Assembly: GCA_003229235.1 (NCBI GenBank)
Contig: QIIH01000037.1
Span: 1 to 5,451, forward strand
Origin: Flavobacteriales bacterium
Lineage (GTDB): Bacteria; Bacteroidota; Bacteroidia; Flavobacteriales; Flavobacteriaceae
DNA length: 5,451 nt
Direction of reading: 5' to 3'
In this document: positions 1-5,451 of the stretch, piece by piece
How the letters are laid out: each line of letters starts with the position of its first letter
Numbering within the stretch: position 1 is the stretch's first letter
The notes under the pieces: generated by a model
Databases searched by the model: none
What the model saw: only the letters and a program-made list of their open reading frames with translations
Told to the model about the DNA's origin: nothing
Made by a program: the position numbers and the translations under genes

Positions 1-348
1 ACTATAATTAATATCGCAGATAAACTTATTTACTTAAGCGTTATTCTGGCTGGGCTTATAATGATTTATTTAGGCACAACCGTAATTAGCTTAAAAAGCA
101 CCAAAAGCTCTTTAAAAACTGAGCTCAATAAGATTACACAAAAGATGCATAATTTTAGATCTATAGTAGAAATTCTATTGCGTTCTAAACTTTGGCAATC
201 TGGCCTTCCATCTTACATAGACGAAGAGTATTCTGGGCTCACTTTTTTCGAAGTCAAAGAGTTTTACAAAGGAAAATCTAAACTTGCGATTGAGTTTTTG
301 CAAGAAAAGAAAATCACAATTACGCCGATACCGAGAATCTCTATCTAG
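1..348 (+). CDS. Membrane protein of unknown family, N-terminal fragment (5' end outside window)
   Basis: I do not recognise this family. The frame is open from base 1, so the ATG at 61 is probably internal: the codons before it (LIYLSVILAGLI) form one continuous hydrophobic stretch with those after it, giving a membrane helix at about visible residues 8-31. A Lys/Ser-rich amphipathic segment follows (KSTKSSLKTELNKITQKM), possibly a short coiled coil, then a soluble part with aromatic and acidic residues (SYIDEEYSGLTFFEVKEFYKGKS). The last 11 residues before the stop (ITITPIPRISI) look unlike the rest. The +3 frame, by contrast, stays open from 294 and joins the next gene directly. This is therefore probably the first part of one gene that continues to 893, broken by a 1-base deletion or a sequencing error. 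That it codes for a membrane protein is fairly secure; its function is unknown. Confidence 0.6.
   Translation, partial: TIINIADKLIYLSVILAGLIMIYLGTTVISLKSTKSSLKTELNKITQKMHNFRSIVEILLRSKLWQSGLPSYIDEEYSGLTFFEVKEFYKGKSKLAIEFLQEKKITITPIPRISI
294..345 (+). other. Probable frameshift junction between the two membrane-protein fragments
   Basis: Frame +3 has its last stop at 291-293 and is then open through to 893, while frame +1 ends at 346-348. Any switch must lie between these points. Two A4 runs sit here, at 305-308 and 310-313. Adding one A to the second run gives the continuous reading QEKKNHNYADTENLYLE, which leads into the downstream frame and looks like ordinary protein, unlike the +1 reading ITITPIPRISI. 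No canonical X-XXY-YYZ slippery heptamer is in register: the nearest, A AAG AAA at 306-312, re-pairs poorly at its second codon. Mutation or a homopolymer sequencing error is therefore more likely than programmed -1 frameshifting. Confidence 0.55.
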
Positions 349-350
349 AG

Positions 351-893
351 ATGAAGTCTTTACTTTACACATCTGCAAGAGATAAAAAAATAGGCGAAGA
401 AATTAAAATGCCGGCCGTTTATGACAAGCGCTTAACAGAAAAATGGTTAGAGCATAAGTGTGGTTCTGGGCTGTGGTATTACTTTGGCTATAAATACAAC
501 ATCTACAAAGAGGCGCTTGATTTAGACAATGTATACGAACGACATCAAGAAAAAATCATGAAACTCGCGCTGTCCATAGACAACGATACCTTCGAAGATT
601 CTTCTTTTAACGAAGTATTTTTATCTAAACTAGGCGAATATGCTACTAACGAAATCCTTCCCAAGCTGTATCAATTTCAGGAAGGTAGCGAACAAAAATT
701 ACCAAAATTAGTTCGTCATTTATACGTAATTTCTTTATGTCTTTTGTTGTTTGGAGTGCTATTACCTTTAGGGGTTAGCCTCTTCGCTCTTCCAGCAATT
801 GCTAGCATCTTAGGGGTGTCTGTAATTATTGCAATAGTCTTCTTTATCGCAACGGCATTTTTTCAGTTTTTATCTAAGGCTGCTCAGGTCTAA
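351..893 (+). CDS. Membrane protein of unknown family, C-terminal fragment with two C-terminal transmembrane helices
   Basis: The ATG frame gives 180 residues and begins two bases after the preceding stop, with no recognisable ribosome-binding site. It opens with a charged, tyrosine- and tryptophan-rich soluble region (residues 1-118, including WLEHKCGSGLWYYFGYKYN at about 32-50). It ends with two closely spaced hydrophobic helices at about 122-146 and 150-174, separated by a short turn. I recognise no catalytic motif or named domain. The frame is open upstream of this ATG back to 294, and the added residues (NYADTENLYLE) continue naturally into MKSLL. This is therefore most likely the C-terminal part of the gene that begins left of the window, giving an architecture of one N-terminal helix, a central soluble domain and a C-terminal helical hairpin. 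A separate gene with a start at 351 is the less likely alternative. Confidence 0.6.
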   Translation: MKSLLYTSARDKKIGEEIKMPAVYDKRLTEKWLEHKCGSGLWYYFGYKYNIYKEALDLDNVYERHQEKIMKLALSIDNDTFEDSSFNEVFLSKLGEYATNEILPKLYQFQEGSEQKLPKLVRHLYVISLCLLLFGVLLPLGVSLFALPAIASILGVSVIIAIVFFIATAFFQFLSKAAQV

Positions 894-923
894 ATTGTTG
901 TTAATTGAGCTGGATTTAATCAT

Positions 924-950
924 TTTTGATGTGACAAATCTGTACCTTCG
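924..950 (+). promoter_or_regulatory. Putative Bacteroidota-type promoter of uvrA
   Basis: TAccTTcG at 943-950 matches five of the six fixed positions of the Bacteroidota -7 consensus TAnnTTTG. It lies six bases before the uvrA ATG, the usual distance from -7 element to transcription start, so the mRNA would start at or very near the start codon. The only upstream TTG that could serve as the -33 element is in TTTTG at 924-928. Its 14-base spacing is shorter than the usual 17-23, so that half is weak. No Shine-Dalgarno sequence is present between 930 and 956. Confidence 0.45.
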
Positions 951-956
951 CAAATT

Positions 957-3788
957 ATGTCAAATCCGAACGAATTTATCGAAGTTTTAGGCGCTCGTGT
1001 TCACAATCTAAAGAACATCGATGTACGCATTCCACGTGAGCAATTGGTTGTAATTACTGGGCTTTCGGGTAGTGGAAAATCTTCTTTGGCATTCGATACT
1101 ATTTATGCCGAAGGACAGCGTCGTTATATTGAGACTTTTTCTGCTTATGCACGACAATTCTTAGGAGGACTTGAAAGACCAGATGTAGACAAAATTGATG
1201 GCCTCTCCCCTGTTATTGCCATTGAGCAAAAAACAACAAGTAAAAGCCCTCGATCTACTGTTGGAACAATCACAGAAATTTACGACTTTTTGCGCCTATT
1301 GTATGCCAGAGCCAGCGATGCTTATAGCTACAATACCGGGCAAAAAATGGTGAGTTATAGCGACGAACAAATTAGAGACCTCATCATCCAAGATTTTGAC
1401 GATAAAAAAATTAGTGTCTTGTCGCCCGTTGTTCGCTCACGAAAAGGTCATTATCGCGAGTTATTTGAGCAGATAGGAAAGCAAGGTTTTGTAAAAGTAC
1501 GCGTAGATGGCGAAATCGTCGATCTTATAAAAGGGATGAAGATAGATCGATACAAAATGCACGATATAGAAATCGTCATAGATCGGTTAAAAATCACTCC
1601 AGACGTAGACAAAGACAATCGTCTTACCGAGACTATCAAAACAGCCATGTACCACGGAGACGATGTGCTAATGGTTATAGAAAACGAGACAGGTGCTGTC
1701 CGGTTTTTTAGCAGAACTCTTATGTGTCCTACAAGCGGAATTTCTTATCCCAATCCGGAACCCAACAATTTTTCGTTTAATTCGCCTAAGGGAATGTGTC
1801 TAAGCTGTAAAGGTCTAGGGCATTTGTACGAAGTAAACGAAGATAAAATTGTTCCCGATCAAAAACTATCTATCAAGCAAGGCGCTTTGGCGCCTCATGG
1901 GCCACAAAAGGAAAGTTGGGTATTTAAACAATTAGAGCTTATTGCAGAGCGCTACGAATTCAGCCTTAGTGACTCTTATAAAGATATTCCAGCAGAGGCA
2001 AAAGAGATAATCATGCATGGCGGAAACGAAAAGTTTGAAGTCGCTTCTAAAACATTAGGCATAACCCGTACATACAAAATCGATTTCGAAGGTGTTGCGG
2101 CTTTTATTAATCAAACCTATCACAATAATGATTCTGCATCTCTACAGCGCTGGGCCAAGGACTATATGGATCATATCAAATGTCCAGAGTGCGAAGGTGC
2201 TCGCCTGCGTAAAGAATCACTTTATTTTAAAGTCGCTACTAAGAACATTGCAGAATTGGCGCAGATGGATATTATAGAGTTAAGCCGATGGTTTGCAAAA
2301 CTAGAAGGAAAACTCAGTGTAAATCAACTTAAAATTGGGCAAGAAGTAATAAAGGAAGTCAGAAATAGATTGCAGTTTTTAATCGATGTCGGGCTCACTT
2401 ATTTATCGTTAGATCGCAGCTCTAAATCACTTTCAGGAGGAGAAGCTCAACGTATTAGGCTGGCCACACAAATTGGGTCGCAACTGGTTGGCGTGCTATA
2501 TATTCTGGACGAACCCAGTATAGGATTACATCAAAGAGACAACGCAAAACTTATTGATTCTCTTCTAAAATTAAAAGAATTAGGTAATTCTGTGTTGGTT
2601 GTAGAGCATGATAAAGAAATGATCGAACATGCAGATTACGTAATTGATCTTGGCCCTGCTGCTGGAAAACACGGAGGAGAAATTGTTTCATTCGGATCGC
2701 CTTCAGAAATTATTGAACACGCCACTCTAACGGCAGAATACTTAAAAGGAATCCGACAAATTGAGGTTCCTAAAAGTCGTCGTGACGGAAATGGCAAAAC
2801 GTTAGTATTAACTGGTGCCAAAGGGCATAACTTAAAAAATGTGTCTATTTCGCTTCCGCTAGGAAAAATGATTGGCGTAACTGGAGTTTCAGGTAGCGGT
2901 AAAAGTACGCTCATCAACGAGACACTTTATCCTATACTTAATGCCTACTTTTTTAATGGAGTTAAAAGACCACTGCCTTACAAAAAGATTGCTGGACTAG
3001 AAAACATTGATAAAGTTATCGATGTAAACCAGAGTCCTATTGGCCGAACCCCACGATCTAATCCTGCTACATATACCGGAGTGTTTTCTGAGGTACGTTC
3101 GCTTTTCGCTAAGGTGCCAGAAGCCATGATACGCGGGTATAAGCCTGGACGGTTTAGTTTTAATGTTACTGGCGGACGCTGTGAAACCTGTAAAGGAGGT
3201 GGCCTTAAAGTTATTGAGATGAACTTTTTGCCAGATGTTTATGTAGAATGTGAGACCTGTCAAGGCAAAAGATTCAATAGAGAAACTCTAGAGATTAGAT
3301 ATAAAGGAAAAAGCATTTTTGATGTTCTCGAAATGACCATAAACGAAGCTTGCGAGTTTTTTGAACATTTTCCAAAAATTTATAGAAAGCTTAAAACTAT
3401 TCGCGATGTTGGTTTGGGGTATATCACTCTAGGGCAGCAATCTACCACACTATCTGGAGGAGAAGCCCAACGAATTAAATTGGCCACTGAGCTTTCTAAA
3501 AGAGATACTGGTAACACCTTTTATATACTAGACGAACCTACGACAGGATTGCATTTTGAAGATATTAGAGTATTAATGATAGTACTCAACAAATTAGTAA
3601 ACAAAGGCAATACAGTATTAATTATTGAACATAATTTAGACGTTATTAAAACCGTGGATTATATAATCGATGTAGGACCCGAAGGAGGTAAAGGTGGCGG
3701 GAAGATCATAGCACAAGGAACACCAGAAGAAATTATTACTCATAAAAAGAGCTATACCGCTCAGTTCTTAAGAAAAGAATTAAATTAG
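957..3788 (+). CDS. uvrA: Excinuclease ABC subunit UvrA (nucleotide excision repair damage sensor, dimeric ABC-type ATPase)
   Basis: This cytoplasmic ATPase dimerises, scans DNA with UvrB and loads UvrB at bulky lesions. At 943 residues it matches the usual length of about 940. Domains in order: Walker A of the first ATPase (GLSGSGKSS, 35-43); the UvrB-binding region (about 125-245, with [14 protein letters not shown] at 157-170); a first zinc motif (C257, C281, C284); an insertion-domain CPECEGARL motif (409-417); the first ABC signature LSGGEAQRI (492-500); Walker B YILDEP (515-520) and H551. The second half has Walker A (GVSGSGKST, 643-651), the [15 protein letters not shown] motif (696-710), a complete second zinc finger (C742, C745, C765, C768), signature LSGGEAQRI (832-840), Walker B YILDEP (856-861) and H892. 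The ATG at 957 is the only usable start, because an in-frame stop lies at 927-929. The oddity is Ser260 in place of the second Cys of the first zinc motif. The LOG-family gene follows after 16 bases, probably in the same transcript. Confidence 0.98.
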   Translation: MSNPNEFIEVLGARVHNLKNIDVRIPREQLVVITGLSGSGKSSLAFDTIYAEGQRRYIETFSAYARQFLGGLERPDVDKIDGLSPVIAIEQKTTSKSPRSTVGTITEIYDFLRLLYARASDAYSYNTGQKMVSYSDEQIRDLIIQDFDDKKISVLSPVVRSRKGHYRELFEQIGKQGFVKVRVDGEIVDLIKGMKIDRYKMHDIEIVIDRLKITPDVDKDNRLTETIKTAMYHGDDVLMVIENETGAVRFFSRTLMCPTSGISYPNPEPNNFSFNSPKGMCLSCKGLGHLYEVNEDKIVPDQKLSIKQGALAPHGPQKESWVFKQLELIAERYEFSLSDSYKDIPAEAKEIIMHGGNEKFEVASKTLGITRTYKIDFEGVAAFINQTYHNNDSASLQRWAKDYMDHIKCPECEGARLRKESLYFKVATKNIAELAQMDIIELSRWFAKLEGKLSVNQLKIGQEVIKEVRNRLQFLIDVGLTYLSLDRSSKSLSGGEAQRIRLATQIGSQLVGVLYILDEPSIGLHQRDNAKLIDSLLKLKELGNSVLVVEHDKEMIEHADYVIDLGPAAGKHGGEIVSFGSPSEIIEHATLTAEYLKGIRQIEVPKSRRDGNGKTLVLTGAKGHNLKNVSISLPLGKMIGVTGVSGSGKSTLINETLYPILNAYFFNGVKRPLPYKKIAGLENIDKVIDVNQSPIGRTPRSNPATYTGVFSEVRSLFAKVPEAMIRGYKPGRFSFNVTGGRCETCKGGGLKVIEMNFLPDVYVECETCQGKRFNRETLEIRYKGKSIFDVLEMTINEACEFFEHFPKIYRKLKTIRDVGLGYITLGQQSTTLSGGEAQRIKLATELSKRDTGNTFYILDEPTTGLHFEDIRVLMIVLNKLVNKGNTVLIIEHNLDVIKTVDYIIDVGPEGGKGGGKIIAQGTPEEIITHKKSYTAQFLRKELN

Positions 3789-3804
3789 TAATTAATTATT
3801 TGGT

Positions 3805-4491
3805 ATGAGATCAGCAAAAAATCCTAAAGGTTGGAACGAAGAAAAAACCAATGATTCTTGGGCTATTTTTAAAATCATGGGCGAATTTGTTCATGGCTAT
3901 GAAAAAATGAGCCTTATTGGGCCCTGTGTATCCATTTTCGGTTCTGCCAGAACTAAATCAGATGAAAAGTATTACCAATTAGCCCAAAGTATAGCACACA
4001 AAATTACCGAACACGGTTACGGAATTATCACTGGCGGTGGCCCAGGAATTATGGAAGCAGGTAATAAGGGAGCCCATTTAGCTGGCGGAACGTCTGTGGG
4101 GTTAAACATTGATTTACCTTTCGAGCAACACGACAATCCATATATCGATAGAGATAAAAGTATAGACTTTGATTACTTTTTTGTACGCAAAGTAATGTTT
4201 GTAAAATATTCACAAGGCTTTGTTGTGATGCCGGGAGGATTCGGAACCTTAGATGAGTTATTTGAAGCAATAACTCTGATTCAAACAAACAAAATTGATC
4301 GTTTTCCAATTATTCTTGTCGGTAGCGAATTTTGGTGCGGATTATTGGATTGGATTAAAAGCACTTTGTTAGAGAATGGCAACATAAGCCCAAAGGATAT
4401 TGACCTAATCGAGCTTGTTGATACAGAAGACGAAGTTTTAGAGATTTTAAATAGATTTTATTCTAAGTTTAATTTAAGCCCAAACTTTTAA
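3805..4491 (+). CDS. LOG-family protein (TIGR00730-type Rossmann-fold nucleotide phosphoribohydrolase)
   Basis: The 228-residue product is a single Rossmann-like domain of the LOG family. Members cleave the N-glycosidic bond of nucleoside 5'-monophosphates: cytokinin riboside monophosphates in characterised LOGs, AMP in some bacterial relatives. The old label 'lysine decarboxylase' for this family is misleading. Visible motifs are the nucleotide-binding strand and turn SIFGSAR (44-50), GGGPGIMEAGNKGA (77-90), the conserved Arg-Lys pair R128-K129 in FVRKVMF, and the signature PGGFGTLDE (143-151), with E151 the conserved acidic residue. The first 35 residues (KGWNEEKTNDSWAIFKIMGEF) are an N-terminal extension before the core. 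An in-frame stop at 3793-3795 makes 3805 the first ATG. It follows uvrA by 16 AT-rich bases with no clear promoter, so co-transcription is likely. The exact substrate cannot be read from the sequence. Confidence 0.93.
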   Translation: MRSAKNPKGWNEEKTNDSWAIFKIMGEFVHGYEKMSLIGPCVSIFGSARTKSDEKYYQLAQSIAHKITEHGYGIITGGGPGIMEAGNKGAHLAGGTSVGLNIDLPFEQHDNPYIDRDKSIDFDYFFVRKVMFVKYSQGFVVMPGGFGTLDELFEAITLIQTNKIDRFPIILVGSEFWCGLLDWIKSTLLENGNISPKDIDLIELVDTEDEVLEILNRFYSKFNLSPNF

Positions 4492-4530
4492 TAACTAATA
4501 AAGCCCTCAACTTTTAGCAAAAAGGGAATC

Positions 4531-4551
4531 CTGTTTAGTGTTTCTAAACGG
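4531..4551 (+). other. Stem-loop downstream of the LOG gene, possible weak terminator
   Basis: CTGTTTAG (4531-4538) pairs with CTAAACGG (4544-4551) around a 5-base loop TGTTT. This makes an 8-bp stem with one T-G wobble, 40 bases after the LOG stop. No T-run follows on the + strand. On the minus strand a T5 run (the A5 at 4519-4523) follows about seven bases after the stem. It could mark the 3' end of the uvrA-LOG transcript, but the stem is AT-rich and may be chance. Confidence 0.25.
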
Positions 4552-4610
4552 TACAGAATTTGATGTAATTAATTCTACAAAAGAAAATATCATTTACGAC
4601 CAACTAGTTT

Positions 4611-4652
4611 AAAATTAGGTTGATCAACACAAAAATTAGTTTGACACAAAAA
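4611..4652. repeat. Imperfect 21-base tandem repeat containing a 10-base palindrome
   Basis: AAAATTAG at 4611-4618 recurs at 4632-4639, exactly 21 bases (two helical turns) later. Each copy is followed by a similar tail: GTTGA, then TCAA, then CACAAAAA in the first, and TTTGA, then CACAAAAAA in the second, so the copies differ by a 4-base gap and one G/T change. The first copy contains the perfect palindrome GTTGATCAAC (4619-4628). The spacing and palindrome would suit a regulator site about 150 bases upstream of the peptidase start, but no specific regulator can be named. Confidence 0.4.
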
Positions 4653-4777
4653 ATCGACGCAATCCCTATTAATCAAACAACTCAACTTTTGCGAGATGTA
4701 AGCCGTCTATCAGTTGGTGTTTATTATCTTGCGCATCAAAATATGCCATCTCAACCCTTTAAATTTAGAAAACAGTA

Positions 4778-5451
4778 GTGCGAAATCAGATCGTTTTAGT
4801 TTCGATTGTGACTATACTTTGGTGGCCTTTGTCTTTGTTTGGGCAAACTCATCAACTAATTCTTGACGCTACTGTGAATCCAGATTCAAAAATAATCTCT
4901 ATTCAACAGGAGATTGTTTATTACAATAGTTCTAACGACGTATTAAACGAAATAATACTGCAAGATTGGGCAAATAGCTTTAGTGACAAAACCTCGGCCC
5001 TAGGAGAGCGCTTTGCCGAAAATTTTAATAGTAGTTTTCACTTCGAGAAAGACGAGAATCGTGGCCGAACAATTATTGAGTCTGTTCAACTCGAGAACGT
5101 AGGAGCTGCATCTTGGGAGCGACCAAAAGTAGATTTGATAAAAATTAAGCTCAATACTCCGTTAGCTCCAGGGATGAGCAAGACTATAAAACTCGTTTAC
5201 TCTATTAAGCTGCCTTCAGATAAATTTACCCGTTTTGGTTATGACAATCAGGATAATTTGAGCCTACGTTATTGGTTTATTGCACCGGCTGTTTACAAAA
5301 ATGGTTGGCAAGAATATTCTAATAAAAATCTTGACGATTTATATTTTGATCCGTTGCATTTTGATATTAATCTTAAAGTACCCCCTAATTATAATGTGGT
5401 GACAGACCTCACTGTAGTTTCTGAGCAAAATACAGCGAGCTTAACTAATCT
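4778..5451 (+). CDS. Secreted M1-family metallopeptidase-like protein, N-terminal part (3' end outside window)
   Basis: The frame runs open for 224 codons to the window edge. An in-frame stop at 4766-4768 leaves GTG at 4778 as the only plausible start near the N-terminus. That start gives a good signal peptide: a short polar N-terminus with R2, a hydrophobic core at about 5-21 (IVLVSIVTILWWPLSLF), and likely cleavage around G22-Q23. The mature part is β-rich and resembles the N-terminal domain of M1 aminopeptidase-like proteins. It has a substrate-side β-sandwich start (LILDATVNPDSKIISIQQEI, 27-46), the line LAPGMSKTIKLVYSIKLP (129-146), and the RYWFIAPAVYKNGW segment (164-177), followed by FDINLKVPPNYNVVTD (195-210), which recalls the WFP.PAVY...GW and F.V.I.VP.NY.V pattern of the family. 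The HEXXH zinc motif would lie beyond the window, so activity cannot be judged. The start overlaps an upstream TAG (TAGTG, 4776-4780). Export to the periplasm or outer membrane is inferred. Confidence 0.8.
   Translation, partial: MRNQIVLVSIVTILWWPLSLFGQTHQLILDATVNPDSKIISIQQEIVYYNSSNDVLNEIILQDWANSFSDKTSALGERFAENFNSSFHFEKDENRGRTIIESVQLENVGAASWERPKVDLIKIKLNTPLAPGMSKTIKLVYSIKLPSDKFTRFGYDNQDNLSLRYWFIAPAVYKNGWQEYSNKNLDDLYFDPLHFDINLKVPPNYNVVTDLTVVSEQNTASLTN

Larger units (their letters stand above)
4492..4777. other. AT-rich intergenic region before the M1-like peptidase gene
   Basis: These 286 bases hold no gene I can support. They contain a weak stem-loop (4531-4551), a tandem repeat with an inner palindrome (4611-4652), and several short open stretches. 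One runs in frame +2 at 4502-4612. Another, in frame +3, is open from 4608, could start at TTG 4620, and ends at TAG 4776-4778. A third is a 26-codon minus-strand frame at 4669-4749. The +3 stretch ends on the G that begins the peptidase's GTG start. I found no convincing -33/-7 promoter pair; the nearest -7-like strings are AActTTTG at 4684-4691 and TAtcTTgc at 4725-4732, both without a well-placed TTG. The promoter of the downstream gene should nonetheless lie here if it has its own. Confidence 0.5.

Noticed and set aside
882..910. Inverted repeat GCTCA ... TGAGC around the stop of the membrane-protein gene, considered as a terminator
   Set aside because: The stem is only five bases with a 19-base interior, overlaps the coding end, and is not followed by a T-run.
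2636..3263. Minus-strand open frames of about 90 codons opposite uvrA
   Set aside because: They lie wholly within the well-conserved uvrA coding sequence, antisense to its second ATPase domain, and look like shadows of its codon pattern.
957..3788. uvrA as a UvrA2-type or transport-related paralogue, such as a drug-resistance UvrA-like protein
   Set aside because: The UvrB-interaction region, the complete second zinc finger and the full length of about 940 residues are present, as expected for the repair UvrA.
3789..3804. ATtaTTTG at 3795-3802 as a separate promoter -7 element for the LOG gene
   Set aside because: The key TA is inverted to AT, and it sits almost on the start codon in a 16-base AT-rich gap. 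Co-transcription with uvrA explains the layout better.
4049..4309. Minus-strand 86-codon frame opposite the LOG gene
   Set aside because: It is antisense to the conserved LOG motifs (GGGPGIMEA to PGGFGT) and has no recognisable protein character.
4669..4749. Minus-strand 26-codon frame (MAYFDAQDNKHQLIDGLHL...) in the gap before the peptidase
   Set aside because: It reads plausibly but is very short, has no promoter or ribosome-binding site that I can see, and opposes all neighbouring genes. Its complement is also open on the + strand.

Overview
The window looks like an AT-rich chromosomal segment of a Bacteroidota bacterium, most likely a flavobacterium. This rests on three things: the character of the UvrA and LOG-family proteins, the near absence of Shine-Dalgarno sequences, and a Bacteroidota-type -7 promoter element (TAccTTcG) just upstream of uvrA. 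All recognisable genes are on the + strand.

Layout. Bases 1-893 hold a membrane protein of unknown family. It reads as two abutting frames (1-348, open at the left edge, and 351-893) that are probably one gene split by a single missing A near 310-313. Bases 894-956 are a short intergenic gap with the putative uvrA promoter. Bases 957-3788 encode a full-length UvrA, the damage-recognition ATPase of nucleotide excision repair. After 16 bases comes a LOG-family (TIGR00730-type) nucleotide phosphoribohydrolase (3805-4491), probably co-transcribed with uvrA. Bases 4492-4777 are an AT-rich gap of 286 bases with a weak stem-loop, a 10-base palindrome inside an imperfect tandem repeat, and only short coding-like fragments. 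From a GTG at 4778 to the right edge runs the N-terminal part of a secreted protein that resembles an M1-family metallopeptidase.

How the genes fit together. uvrA and the LOG gene form a compact housekeeping pair (DNA repair plus nucleotide or cytokinin-type monophosphate hydrolysis). No functional link to the flanking membrane protein or the exported peptidase is visible. No mobile element, CRISPR array, rRNA or tRNA was recognised. I see no convincing new multi-gene system. The points most worth checking are the split membrane-protein gene, the Cys-to-Ser change in the first zinc motif of UvrA, the near-leaderless uvrA start, and the structured gap before the peptidase with its TAGTG stop/start overlap.
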